Positions 51,261 to 63,762 of a DNA stretch of 64,000 nt are shown here, piece after piece. A program made the position numbers and the translations under genes. The stretch is from Datnioides undecimradiatus (taxonomy: Eukaryota > Chordata > Actinopteri > Lobotiformes > Datnioididae), in the NCBI GenBank assembly GCA_008933995.1, contig WARS01000011.1, forward strand, positions 15,936,016-16,000,015, read 5' to 3'. Within the stretch, counting starts at the first letter, position 1; each line of letters opens with the position of its first letter. The notes below the pieces were generated by a model. It searched no databases. It was given only the letters and a program-made list of their open reading frames with translations, and was not told the DNA's origin.

Positions 51261-52169
51261 CCAGTTTAGGTTCCCCGGTGAGCTAAGCTCAGCAGTGGCA
51301 GGCAGACTTTGTTTCACCCGTCTGACACATTCTGGGCTATTTCTTTCTCAAGAATGATTGTGATTCCCAACCACATTTCAGAAAATCAATGAGATCTGCT
51401 TGGGGGAGAAAAAAGGGTAAAGGAACGGGGTCTGAATACATCAATCATCCCCCTTCAACCATTTTGATGCAACACAACATGCAAGAAATGTGAAGAGGCG
51501 AGAAACACGTGAGGAAAAACCAACAGGCTCTGGCTGCTGTGCAAGAGCACGTCACTTCCTCCTAAAATATACATAAGACTTTCTGAGTATCAAGATGCGA
51601 CGCTACAGACATTATGGAGAGGTTTCCCACTGATGCCAAGTTAAAGAGAGATGAAGATTGATCTTTGCAGGCTGAGAAAAAACACAGTCGCTGTAAAGCA
51701 GTGGCCTTAACGTTTCAAAAGTGGCTCCGGTCCATAAATAGACTCTAAATGACCACCGTCCTTCTATGTTATATTATGCTCTATTCAAATGTTGCCTCAC
51801 TCATTGATGAGCCTTTTCATCTTTCAAACAAACGGCTTGAATTCGCTGTCTCGGACCTTTACGTCTTACAGCGGAACACAGAGGTGACACGGTGATACCA
51901 AGTTGGATAGAAATAACAAATAAGACTCATGTTGGTTTAGCTAGCTGCCTGCTGACACGTGAAACTACGTTCGAAAACATTAGTCAACACAATAACACCT
52001 TTGTCTTTCACGCGACATTGTGCGTGGTCAAAAGGCAAAGTGTGGCTAACTGGTGGTCACACAAGGAACTTGCGTCTGCCAGGCACTCCTGCACTTCAGA
52101 GCATTTCGCTGGGAAGAAGAAGAGCCTGTTTGAGGGTTTGAGCTCTGTGTTCTTTCCAACACATGGGAC

Positions 52170-52185
52170 AAAAAAAAAAAAAAAA
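52170..52185. repeat. Poly(A) tract
   Basis: Sixteen A residues in a row, without an obvious retroposed sequence upstream. Confidence 0.85.
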
Positions 52186-52653
52186 GTCCATTAATCCCAT
52201 CAGTCTCTGGGAGTTGGGATTTCTCATTAAACACCTGTTTGAACAATATTAGGCGGACGCGGTATCAGACTGGCAGTAGCTCTTGCGCGGCACAATGAAT
52301 CACCCCATCATGAATGCATTATGAAGACGAAGAGGGCTCTGCCAGGGTTTTAGAGCCGGTGTCTTTGTAATTAGGCCAACTCCAAGCTAAGTCGGTGTGC
52401 TCAATAGGGCTTATTTATCTTCATAATCCTCTGCTTTCAATATAAAATAAGTTTGATAATACTGCCATAACTTTGATAATAACGGCATAGGCGTAATGTA
52501 TTAATGTCATATACATGTGAAAATGTGTGTTTTTTTTGTTGCTTTTCTTGTTTTCAGGTAGAGAAAAATAAGATGTTTGAGGGATTAATTCAGTGGGATG
52601 AGGGAGGGTTGATTATGACAGGGATAGCGGGCCCATGCTAATGAGCTTTGAGT

Positions 52654-52672
52654 AAAAAAAAAAAAAAAAAAA
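52654..52672. repeat. Poly(A) tract
   Basis: Nineteen A residues in a row. Confidence 0.9.
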
Positions 52673-53512
52673 TGTGTACACACAACATAGTGCCGCAGCG
52701 TCTAAGAATAGATGTAACACATCTAGCTGTGGAGTTTGAAGAGGGAGTAGAGAGAGTGTAGTAGTAAGTGCAAAGTAAGTGCTTGGATGCACTCTGTAGA
52801 GTCTCTTCCCTGACAAATGACTAAATAGTCTTTAAGTCATGTTGTATTGTACACGCCGAAGAGTGGTGTTGTTACGCAAAAACACATTTTCAGACCCTGC
52901 AGCTGGAGAATGCATGTAAAATATTAATGATGTGTACGCAGAGTTGTTAAGTATATTTAAGTCCAACAGGAATATTAAGAATATTAAGAATTAGCTAATC
53001 ACCCAACATGCATGCAGTCAACTTAAATATGAATCCACTGAAATAAAACTAGCATCAGCAAACCTCACCGATTCCCGCTTCTCATCACCCTTCCCATGCG
53101 CTCCCTGCCATGACCGGGTTGCGGCACTGTACAGAGCCATTATGAAAGCAATGAATGTGTCGTGTAAACAGGCGTGAGCTAGTAATTGCAAGCGATTCCC
53201 AAAAGTTCCTTTGTGCTTTATTTTCAGCTTCAGTGCATTATTTCCTAATTATCTCGCCCGTGCACTTAGCGGAGTGTTTGGACAGGCGTTTGTCTCCAGG
53301 CGGCGGCATTGCAGTCAGTGTTTTCTCTTTGTGCGCGTACCTGCAGGCGAGGCCTCGCTGGAGATCTGGCGGTGAGCGAGTGCATATGTGGTGAGTCATC
53401 CTCACACTGTGGCTCTGATGATGCCGCACGTGCTAGAGCACATGGTGGGTTACACTAGACTACAGGCGATAAGAGGGACTCGGTGATCTTTAATCATGTA
53501 GTCAGTGTCGTG

Positions 53513-53524
53513 CCCCCCCCCCCC
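53513..53524. repeat. Poly(C) tract
   Basis: Twelve C residues in a row. Confidence 0.85.
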
Positions 53525-54134
53525 GTGTACACATGCTTCACTTCTTTTAAGTTCAGAACCCGCAGTGTAAAGGAGCTAGTAAGTGATACTTCTGTTACCC
53601 TCCAGACGTCCCCACTTAGATTAGTGAGACTTAGCATGTTTGTTTCATTCTATGTATAAGAGGACAACATTACATTACTCTGTTTTGCAGCACAGTAATC
53701 TTAGCAGAGAATCATCGCGCACGTTGGCGTATCGATTAACACAATAAATCATGACCTACATAGAGATCACTGACACCTGCACTTCACAGAGGAGGTAAAA
53801 AACATAGCGGCAGACTTTAGATCTGTTTGGAGCGAGGGCTTGACTGTTACGTTGAATACGTGAAAACAAACAGGAACACGGTATTACGTACTGTGTCTCA
53901 CTGGCTGAGGTGCTACTTGCACTCGTTCAGTTACGTCATCTTGTTGCACCCTCTTCTTCTGTAATCGCATAATTACACTCGACTGGAGGACTGACACCTC
54001 CCACCGCTTCTCTCAATGAAACCAACTCCTAATAATACACAAAGCAGTAGCTGATGGAAGCAAACGTTCAGTTAAAGTTTGCGTTTCATTTGGATGGAAA
54101 CGTGGGCAGCATGGTGCGCTGCTTTGTGTTTTAA

Positions 54135-54475
54135 GGGCAGCATGGTGGCTCAGTGGTTAGTTCTGTTGCTTCACATCAAGAAAAGCCCGGGGCCTTTCTC
54201 TGCGGACTTTATATGTTCTCCTCATGTCAATGTTTTCTCTGAGTGCTCCCGTTTCCTCCCACAGTCCAAAGGTTAGGTGTCCTGGAAACTCTCGATTGCC
54301 CGTGGGCGTGAATGTGAATGTGTTTGTCTGTTTATATGTGTTAGGCCTGTGACAGACTGGCAGCCTGTCCAGGATGTACCCTGCCTCTCGCCCACTGCAT
54401 GCTGGGATGAGCTCCAGCCCTTTGAGGCTGTGAGTGAGATAAATGGTAATAGAGAATAAATGGATGCATGGATGG
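54135..54475 (+). mobile_element. tRNA-derived SINE, near full length
   Basis: The element starts GGGCAGCATGGTGGCTCAGT and carries a perfect polymerase III A box TGGCTCAGTGG (54146-54156). The usual B box region is deleted or decayed (AGAAAAGCCCGGGGCC). Landmarks follow in order: TTTCTCTGCGGACTTTATAT, TCCTCCCACAGTCCAAAGG, GAATGTGAATGTG, GTGACAGACTGGCAGCCTGT, CCAGGATGTACCCTGCC, GGGATGAGCTCCAGCCC and a GGATGCATGGATGG tail. This is a very abundant fish family whose 3' half resembles a LINE tail. With its B box lost it is probably not transcribable. A 13-bp direct repeat of its first bases lies upstream at 54104-54116. Confidence 0.88.
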
Positions 54476-57400
54476 TCACAAAACTTGGCTGATTAGCTCG
54501 TAAAACACGATGCATTGTTAAACTAGCCGGCGACATATGGAGTTGTTAAGCCAGCTGCGACATTAAGATAGCTGTGACAGGTTAAAGCTGGATGTGATTA
54601 TCTCCTGGTCATGCAGGGTGCAGATTTGTATCCCATAGGTGGCGAGAAGGATGCGATGACCACTGTGCAAGTATAATGTAGTATAAAGTGTAATGCCATT
54701 TCCACAGTAGTTCCTTACTGCTGATTATTAAGAGGTACTTTGCTTTACATGAAATTTTCATTTTACCTTATTAAATAAAAACATCTTTGACCACCACTGA
54801 GCGCCAAATTTACGTAATAGAGTACTTGCTGTTAATGATTTACACAGTGGCTCGTGGTTGATCTTATCAAATTTTGACAGTAGTAAACAAAACAATAAGT
54901 CTTTTAATAGCACTTTAGAAATATGACACATTTAAATATAAATAATCGAAAATATCCTTACCGGGAGTGTGAATGCCTCCTTGAATCGTAGTTGATTTCT
55001 ATTCAAAGAGACAGAGAACCTCCTGGCCTCCCCAAAGCAAACTCAAAACATCAATGCAGAGGTCCCGTGAGTTGAAATCGCCATAAAAACAGTTCTGTGT
55101 TCTTGCTTTTCCTCTGAGTTAGACTGCTCTAATCAATAGGCCACTACTGTTTGTTGTCTAGGTCTTTGGCAGGCACTGCTGTACAGTCAGACATGAATAA
55201 ACCTATTTCAAAAATAGCCCTGGCAGAATATTCAGCACTTGAAGAAAAGCCCAAAGTTCTCGTTAAACAAACTGAATTATATTGTTCTGTGAACATGCTG
55301 ATGGCCCCCCCTGCTATGTCATGTGCTGTATATCTGTGGCCCGATGAGTGTTATCAGAAAGCAAGACGTGAATTTCACACGCAGGCTGCCGGGTGTATGT
55401 CAGTACAGCATCACGATCTATATTAAGACGGCACCGCTATGAAAACACATTATTCCAAAGTGTTTGGTATTTTAAGTGAATATGGAGCTGACGGCACATC
55501 GGTGGAACCGACCCAATCCAATACAACAACTGCCAAAGAAATCTGCCTTTACAACTAAAATTTTTTAATTTAAGTTTTTAATTGACGCTGTCAGAGAGGT
55601 ATTCCTTTTACAGCGCAAATAACAGAGAATATTAATAACATACACTTTGTTTGCAAGAAAATACCGTTTCAGTTCCTGACTTCCGCCTCATTATTCACCT
55701 TGTGCAGAGATGCGCTGCTCCCAGCACTCCTGCTACACTTCGATCGCTCCTCGGAAGTCCCGTTACGCTACCTCCACAGCACCGTCTTCGATTTGCTTTG
55801 GATGATCTCCACTATGACCCCTCAGCTTGAATTCAAATTTCGCTGTCCCCAGAGCTCGGGGACGCAGAGCAACTTTCGGTCAATGTGCATGTCTCCCGTG
55901 CCCTGATGGACAACCAAAGCACCATTGAGGACAGTCCTGGTTATTTGTAATAAATGTCTTCCCTCAGACATCTTTGAACAGTGCAGTAGTGCTCGCCAGT
56001 GACAGTCTGACTCTGGGGAGCAAATTTACGCTGCACAAACCCCATGAATCCTGTAGAAAACAACCCACATGACCTTATGACCGGACACACTAACTTCTGA
56101 CTCTGCCCTCGTCTCCAGTGATGATCCTCAAGCTTGGGTTTCACACATATTTTGATGTTTTCTCTCTTTTCAAGTTTTTAGACCCATGCTGACAATGCGC
56201 TCACGCACACAGGCGGGATCATAGGCGTGCACCTGCGAGAGGACACCTAGGGGCTTGTAACAGCTTGTGATCGCTCAACGTAACTTGGTATAATGTCTCA
56301 GTTATTACATTTATTGCTTGCAGCTGCTGCACGCTTATTAATGTGCCACGCTGCAATCAGAAACTGTGAGAACATTTCTGATAGCACCTCGTCTTGCTGA
56401 GGTCACAGTGGGTGGTGTTGTTGCACAAAATATATGCGATACCTCTTTCAGACTGGTTGAACTGCACTGCAAGCTACAGCTGCAATAGTAAACATGCATC
56501 TAAGTTCAGATTTATCTGACGGGGGTCAATAAAAAGTCAATATTGCATTTGTTAAGGCAGGGTTTATAGCAGAGCTGTTGAACTGGATCACACAGCATAA
56601 CCTTTTGATATCATGAGGGCTCCAGAAAATTAACAACCTCATGCTGTTTCCCATCATGCAATTAGCATACTCGTACCCACTTTGTTGTACTTGCGTCACA
56701 CTGTAAGCACCTATACCACCCATCTCATGTCAGGTTACGCAAAGCCACAGCAGCCTGCGTCACTACAAATGTGACTTTCTCACACATACGAGTAAACAGA
56801 ACGCATGGGGACGGGATAGACAGGGGGCGAGGTTAGGGTGGGGGCATATCACGGTACATCTCATTATCTTTCCACATCTCCTTATCTTTTTTAAATTCAT
56901 CGCATTAGCATCTCATTACCATTAAAGCTGTGCTGGCAACATCGCCTGTGATGAGTGGAAAAAGGGTTTTTGCTGGAAACGGTACAGTGTCATGCCGGTT
57001 TGCACAGTCGCTGGCGACGCAGGCTCGAGGTTTCATGCAAGCGGTCTCAGATTTAAGCAGTGACAAATTTAAATTTATATGTCCTGGGATCGACAGAGAA
57101 CATGTTGTCGCTGCGCAGAGAATTACAAGGTTTCCCGCAGTCGCGTGTCGTGTATGCCAGGTCCAATTAAAAATGTTTTATGTTTGCCACGTGTGGACCT
57201 TCATCTGCTTAGTTAACTTTCATTTAAGGTTCAGTTTTGGAAGTTAAACTCTGCTACAGTACAGCGCACTATAGCTTTACAGCTAGGTAAGATGCATCAG
57301 TGATGCCCCATAACTTCATGTAATGTATTGATTACATTCATCCAGCCTAAACGTGCTCCTGTTTTGAGCGATATCAACGTCTTATCACATGAAGATATTG

Positions 57401-59379
57401 GTCTGTGATGTGAAATTAAAGGTTTATGAACGTTAAATAAGCAAAGTGTTCAGACAGAAGAACTAAAAACACTTTACATGCTAATTATAAATCTATATTT
57501 TTCTAAATGTCTTATCAAAACTTCATCTTAGGCTGATTTATCAGTGTCAAGTCAAAAAAGACCCTAAAAGTGACCCTGAAAGGTGATGATCAGCATGTCA
57601 GTTGGACTTTGTTGAAACTAGATCTTTAAGACACTGTCTCCACCGCAATTTACAAGAAATTAGGTTGGATTTTTGCATCCAGACGTCACTCCGCTATATG
57701 CTGAAGCTGCTGCGGTAACGATGCAAGTGTTACTTCCCCCTTATGCTGATGATGCCGCTTTGCTATGCAGAAGAATGTGAAATGGACATCCATCATCTCA
57801 GCCTCCAAACAATTGTGCTCTCGCTATCCTCAGTTTCAACAGTGGTGCAGGCTGGTGTACGCTTATTCTTCTCGGGTGCTGTGATGAACTACCACCAGTC
57901 TGGATTTGACATGGCAGTTCTGCGTTGCGAAGCGCGTGATGCAAAGCAAACCAACTGGAGCTGCCACAGTGTCTGAACTGACGTGCGACTGTAGAAACAC
58001 AAATGTCCAGGCTGTCCAATCTTTCTAAAAATCAATGTAGGTACAATGTGGATACCAAATAACTGAGTTGGACTGGTAATCTGAGCAAGGCCTTGGTCTT
58101 TTGGCCATTGGCCTGTCCAGACTGTCCAACTTCGGTTCTTTCTTATCCTGAGAACCATCTGTGGATAGGTAACAACAAAAACCCTTTATTTACTGTAAAT
58201 AACCTGGTTTCAGTTTAATGTTGATAAGTCACTGCAGACTTTTTCCTGTATTAACCCAGACCAGCTGTTATACTGAGTTTAATATTGCTGTAGCCATTGT
58301 AAGTGGATATTGTGTTGTGACATTATAGGGGATATTTTGCTTCCAGCAAGTTAAAGCTTTAGCGAACACTTTTTTCATCATTATGGGAACATATTATGAT
58401 ACTGTAATTCTGCTGGCATTATGTTTCCCCTAGAATGAATTTCCTGTTGCAGGTTAGTCGTTATATAAATGTCATTAACTGGGGACAGCGCTGTTTCTGG
58501 AGCTGTGCTCAAGAAAACTGTCAGTGTTGCACAAAATGACGTAATATTAATTAAACATACCATTAACTTTTTATCTGTTTTTTTATCAAACTCATCAGTA
58601 CGTTCGATTTGTCCGTTAGTTTCACGTTACAGAGTGTAAACAAAATTGCAAACTGCTTAGTGTGTGTGGTATTCAAACTTTAAAGTTCAACTCGCGAAGC
58701 AACCAAATAACCGCCGACTCAGCTGTCCTCGTTGTCAGAAAGCGGACGTCTCGAGAGCTTGTCTTTTATGAAACAAGCTCTCTAAATGCCAAGTGATGTC
58801 AGTGTGTCAATTACACATATATTTGAAGAAACATTTATGTTTTATTGGAAAACTGTACGTCAGCTGTAACACCCCTGACCACCTGCTGGGAACTCCCACA
58901 GGATTAGGGCAGCTCTCCTTAATCCTGGCTCAGATGGGATTGCAGTGCTACAGAAGTGTGAGAATATTGACAAATCACTTTTACTCCTATTTCCAAAAGT
59001 TTACAAATGTGGGTGTGTGTGAATTTCGGTCTTGTGACTCATATGCTTCATGAAAACACTTTTTTAAACCTCCATTGTGTTGTTTTCCATCAGTCAGTCA
59101 AAATGTTCTACTTTTCACTGTGTCCCGAAGGCAACGTGACCCCGTCCGACCTCTCCTCCGCTGTTGCTCTTTACATCCCCTGTACCCCCTTCATTCCCAA
59201 GACACAGGGGAAACCGGGATTCTCTGGATTAAAAAACACAGCGGGTGGGTGAGCTGCTCTGCGATCAGCAGTCTGCATTTTCACGTTAAGGAAGCTGAAT
59301 CAGTTTCCTCTTTGAAGATGCAGCTTAAGATTTTTTTTTTTTTTTTTTACCCCTCTTTGCACTCCAGTCGTTCTCTAAA
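54476..59379. other. Noncoding DNA, no gene recognised
   Basis: Open frames are below 110 codons. A PPYADDAALLC-like peptide at about 57735-57770 resembles a reverse-transcriptase YADD box but lacks supporting neighbours. A T tract lies at 59331-59348. Confidence 0.5.
59331..59348. repeat. Poly(T) tract
   Basis: Eighteen T residues in a row, just before a repeat fragment. Confidence 0.9.
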
Positions 59380-59627
59380 CCTTTATTTAACCAGGGAAAG
59401 TCAACTGAGGAGGCATTCTCCAGCATCAGCCTCCTTCATATTCATGCAGCTCTTTATTGCAGAGGTTTAAGTGCATAGTCTTTAACGACTTAGAGTTTAG
59501 TTATTTGCCTAAGGGCATCATGGTTACTTATTTACTTTCCATATTCAACATTTATCATATTTTTCTTGAATGAACTGGCAACCTCTCAGTCGTAAGTTTA
59601 CTTTTAATATGTCTAAGCCAGGCTTTG
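59380..59627 (+). mobile_element. Probable decayed fish interspersed repeat
   Basis: CCTTTATTTAACCAGGGAAA, then TTTGCCTAAGGGCATCATGG, then GAACTGGCAACCTCTCAGTC occur in the order of a common fish repeat. The ends and target duplication are not visible. It abuts the next repeat at 59628. Confidence 0.45.
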
Positions 59628-60020
59628 TGGTCCACTGTTGGTCTGTTGGGTATTCCACCACTAAGACTGAAATATCTCAGTTACTGTTTTGATAATAGAC
59701 AATAGTGCCTCTCCTATGACGATAAATGTTTGATCTGGCATTATCATCAGATCACAATTTCAATTTGTCAAATGCTTCCCAACCAGATACATAGCCTGAC
59801 CGTTAGCCTTAGCAGTAGGCCTGCTTTGTATTAAGTGCTAAGTAGCAAATGCTAGCATTCGGAGACACTGAGCTAAGGTATTGAACATTATATTATACCT
59901 GCAAACAGCAGCCTGTTAGCGCTGTTGCTCTGAGCACATAAGCATGCTAAAGTTACTCTTAGGCTCAGTGCATCTGTGTAGATTCAGCCTCACAGACTCG
60001 CTAGCATAGCAGCTGTCTTG
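59628..60020 (+). mobile_element. Abundant percomorph-type repeat, long copy
   Basis: The segment runs GGTCCACTGTTGGTC, CCACTAAGACTGAAATATCTC, AATTTCAATTTGTC, ATTAAGTGCTAAGTAGCAAA, TGCTAGCATTC, ATTATACCTGCAAACA, CAGCCTGTTAGCG, AGCATGCTAAAG, CAGCCTCACAGACTCGCTAG and TGTCTTG. These blocks match, in order, a noncoding repeat that is very common in spiny-rayed fish genomes. It has no coding capacity. I cannot assign the class with confidence. It is a strong taxonomic clue. Confidence 0.7.
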
Positions 60021-61834
60021 TTGTGTTCCTATGGCCACACAGAGGGAATCAAAAGTCATCTCACTGACCACTGGATGGGTTTAGGAGAGAGAAGAACATT
60101 AACTTGCAGCCGGTAAATCCTTCTTTCAGGCTAAGCTGTCTCTACAAAGGACTTTCCTAATAATGAAATTATAAAATTCTTCTGATTCAGTTTTGATTTT
60201 GTTATTACGCACATGATCATTAGCATAATTTATTCAGTCTGAGGTTGAAGCAGCGCATGTCTGGACTTGTGTACATGCATATATTGATGTTTTCCTCTCA
60301 TGAAGGACTCATGAGATAGAGGTGTGAGAAAGCGGTCTCCAATAAAAGTGGTTTCTGGTCATTTCAAGCTGGGTACATTAGACTTAGCTTGTTGCTATGG
60401 CTACAGCCAGGATGAATTCCTGTCGTGAATCAGAGCTCGGTGGACTCATCCACAGACAGACAGGCAGGTTGAACTCTAATTTCCCCTAGCATGTTCGACA
60501 GGACTGAATGCAAAAATAACACCAACCCTAGTGGTCCATATGGCTGGCTCTGGGAGGACCAGCTGCTCTGGGCTTTCAAGGCCATAATCTTTATTTCACA
60601 CCCTCAGTGAGCCATTTTAATTTCTGATGAGGGACCGCTGGTGAGGAGGCAACAGGAGGACAATAAGCAGGAAGAGTGAACCACCTGTGTGCATCAATAC
60701 TTTGTATTCCTGCAATCAGAATGCCTAAATTGCTGTTTTTTTTTAAATGAAAGCAAAACACACCCCTGAACATATTTCTTATATTTTAGTCCTCAGTTCT
60801 GCAGCTTGTGGTTCGGATATGCGTACGTGAACATTTCTTTTTAATCAAACCCACACAACAACAAAGCCTTTTACCTATGATGTTATCTGTGCAATGCTTG
60901 CTATGAAGAGAAAACAAATTTTGTTCATGCTAAAGCCCTCTCTGAGATGCATTAGTATTACCAGGGGAGGCTGGTAATTTGATTTTGCCTATGCAAATTG
61001 GAAACTTCAGTCAGTCATCCAGGCAGTAAAATAATTTAGGAGGAACCTTGGCAATTCAGGAAAAGGGCCATGTGTTGTGTATTACACAGCATAATTTACA
61101 GAAGAGCAAAAACTCTATAACTGGCTCTGTATTAAAGTGATGTTAGTGTAACTCATCACTGGTGATACTGTCCTTGTAATTCAGACACTTTACCAGGGTG
61201 CAAGTCTGTAATTGTGTGAAACACTTGAGTCATTCAAAAATGGGATTAAAGTGGCCCCAGATGGTCCAAAGTAACTCAAAAAATTCCAGCTGAGTCTGTA
61301 ATTCATTTGGAAGTTTGACCTGGGTAGCCAAAGAAAGTTTGATAACTTTCTTTTGTATTAAATAAAATTCACATGGAACAAAGAGTGGAGCGATAATTAC
61401 CGAACAGCTCCTTGGAATTAATGCCACCTATAGTCAAAGTTGACAGACATCTCATTGGTCTATACAAAAAAAAAGTGCTCACACCACAGACAGCAATGAA
61501 AAACGGAAAATTAATTCTGCTCACAGTTTCACACCCACTTTAGGATTAGCAGTCTGCAGCTGACAAACCAAGGCATGCCAGTCCAACTTCAAACCAGTCC
61601 TTTAGAGCTTGTCCTGAGGTGAAGCTCCTACTCAACATTGCACTCCTCTTCCCAGTAGGAGATTCTGCAGAGCCAGGGAGGATAAGTTATGCTGAGACAG
61701 TGAAAGGAGCATCTCATCTTCTCCATGTAAGGCCTCTGTAGGATTAAACATTATGATGAGTTTGCATTGCTGATTACTTAAAAGGATGTAGCCACTTATA
61801 GTCCCCAAATGATCACCTTGCAATACCATGCTAG
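60021..61834. other. Noncoding DNA, unique, enhancer-like in part
   Basis: No repeat was recognised. The central part (60930-61440) is listed as a candidate regulatory element. Open frames are under 100 codons. Confidence 0.5.
60930..61440. promoter_or_regulatory. Candidate conserved noncoding element
   Basis: Unique AT-balanced sequence with a consensus octamer ATGCAAAT (60991-60998, POU-type), a preceding TAATTTGATT and repeated TAATT/AATTAC cores. There are no simple repeats over about 500 bp. This composition is typical of developmental enhancers in gene deserts. Function is inferred. Confidence 0.32.
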
Positions 61835-61955
61835 AGGCATAGCTTAAGGGATTGCAATGATGGTTGGCTGGTTGGTTGGTTGGTCCACCACTTTGGCGCA
61901 GACTTAAATAACTCAACAACTATTTGATAGCTTGCAGTGAAAATGTGTACATCTA
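61835..61955 (+). mobile_element. Percomorph-type repeat, short copy with (GGTT)n
   Basis: AGGGATTGCAATGATGGTTG, a GGTT run (61862-61884) and GGTCCACCACTTTGG...AGACTTAAATAACTCAACAA-type blocks match the start of the same family as 59628-60020, in the same orientation. The rest of the element is missing. Confidence 0.7.
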
Positions 61956-62485
61956 TTTATATCCAACCAAATGCACCCCGGATTTTAAGTATATCAGTTC
62001 AGGTTACCAGAAGACTATCTGCAATCGTGATTTAGTGCAACGTTGCTGTTCTCAAGCGGATCTTATTTCAAGTGCTCCCATGATGTCTTAATGCACGTTA
62101 CAATATGTACATATTATTGCATTGCATCAACCAGATAGCAGTGGACACAGTGCTATGAGGTCAACACAAGTGGCGTTTGTACACCAAGACACAACGACTC
62201 ACATTATTGGGATCGGTGTTTTAGCATGTTTTTGAACACAGTACATTAAAAATCCTATTATGCCACTGTTGAATTCAAATTTATAAAAATGCAATTAATC
62301 AAAGTGACGATGATGGTCTCTGGGGACCTTGCTAATGCTATAGGACACTGCAGTGTGGATTAAATCAGCTGTTTATTCATCGCCATCGACCTTCATGTCC
62401 ATTTGGATTTATGAGCCTTTGATGTTGAAATATGAATGACCTCATAGAAGGGTGAGTGGCACCTCCCACCCAGCAGATGTGACAC

Positions 62486-62502
62486 ATGTATGTATGTATG
62501 TA
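62486..62502. repeat. (TGTA)4 microsatellite
   Basis: Four tetranucleotide units. Confidence 0.85.
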
Positions 62503-62604
62503 TAAAGCATGTACTATTGGTTTGAGTGTTGGATTGAAAGCATTGCATTGCAATAGTCAGTGAGTGAGCACATATGATTTGGCTAAACTAGATAGAAAAT
62601 AAGC

Positions 62605-62629
62605 ACGCACACACATACACACACACACT
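62605..62629. repeat. (CA)n microsatellite, interrupted
   Basis: CA units broken by GC and TA steps. Confidence 0.85.
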
Positions 62630-62779
62630 CTTGCGTCTTGTCCACCCAGTAGATGCTAATAACACCATTACAGAGTGTACAGATCTGCCCATCCATCCTG
62701 AACCCATATTCCCCTCCTACTAATGGACTGTCATATGAAAACACACAAAGAGACGATCACATCTTTTATTAGTGGCAGT

Positions 62780-63200
62780 TTTTTGCTCTCCGGTGGGAAA
62801 TGTTGTTTTGCTGTCAACCCATCCCTCTTCCCCGAGCTTATATTTGTGGAGACAGCTCCCAATTAAACACAGCAGCCAATGACACATATCAAAATAATGC
62901 ATGCCAAGAACCGGCTGAAATTGAGAAAGTTGCAGCTAAATCGTTCATTTCAGCTTGTGGTGTGGACAGAATGAGGCGAGGGTGGCTCGGCAGCCGGAAG
63001 AGACAAAGCTGCGCGTTCACAAGCACAGATGAATTACTCCAACAGATTTACATCACATTCCATAGACATGTAGCAGGTATTAGTTGCAGAGACTGAAGGA
63101 ATTCATTTAAAAGCAAAACTGTATGTGGATGCATTGATTAACCTCACAGCGGCATGTCATAAAAATTGAATTCAGTCATGCTGGGTTTTCCAGGGATATC
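62780..63200. promoter_or_regulatory. Candidate conserved noncoding element
   Basis: Unique sequence with CAATTAAAC, CCAATGAC, ATGCATGCC and several ATTA cores, flanked on both sides by similar unique DNA. A 98-codon plus frame (62800-63096) has no known domain. Regulatory role is inferred. Confidence 0.3.
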
Positions 63201-63439
63201 TCACTAGGGGCTGGTCAATGAAGCTTAAGCGTTCTTCCATATTTCTTTTTTCATCAGCATCAAAACACAAACCCTCGAGCACCTTTAGCTCAGGACTAAA
63301 TAAATCTTAATGTATAAATTAGAGCACCACCACAGCGCTGCTTTGCAAAAGCAGTTAGCTCAGAACAATTTGTACCCAGGGGGATGAGAAAGAAATGAAC
63401 TTTAAGAGAATAGACGAGGGGGGGAAAAAAAAAAAAATT

Positions 63440-63700
63440 GGAAAACTTCCTAATATGATATTTAATCAATTTTGTTTAATCAAGAGCTGATTCCTAATTC
63501 AGGAGGTCTAATTGGAACAGAGACTGCACACTATGGTAGCTGAAGCAGAAAAAAATGATTAAGTAGGACAAAGTTCCAGGCCCAGGGCCATATCCAAATA
63601 CCAAAGTCAAATTAGCTAGTAATTACTTAGTAAGTTAATTATTTGTTTGCAAATCAAGCAGATATTAATGAAAGCTCACACTGATAAATGCGATAGCGAA
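63440..63700. promoter_or_regulatory. Candidate homeodomain/forkhead-site cluster
   Basis: Dense ATTA-type cores occur, including TAATTA at 63620-63625 and TTAATTA at 63635-63641, followed by a forkhead-like TGTTTGC at 63644-63650. The DNA is repeat-free apart from the preceding A tract. The cluster may be a developmental enhancer or just AT-rich sequence. Confidence 0.3.
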
Positions 63701-63739
63701 CATTTAGATAACGAGCGTTATTTATACTATATTTATATA

Positions 63740-63762
63740 ACACACACACACACACACACACA
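63740..63762. repeat. (AC)n microsatellite
   Basis: About eleven perfect AC units. Confidence 0.95.

Larger units (their letters stand above)
51261..54134. other. Noncoding DNA with homopolymer tracts
   Basis: Contains A tracts at 52170-52185 and 52654-52672 and a C tract at 53513-53524. No transposon or exon was recognised. Confidence 0.5.

Noticed and set aside
57735-57775. PPYADDAALLC peptide resembling a reverse-transcriptase catalytic box
   Set aside because: A stop follows within a few codons, and neither upstream nor downstream sequence shows other reverse-transcriptase motifs. A four-residue hallmark alone can occur by chance.
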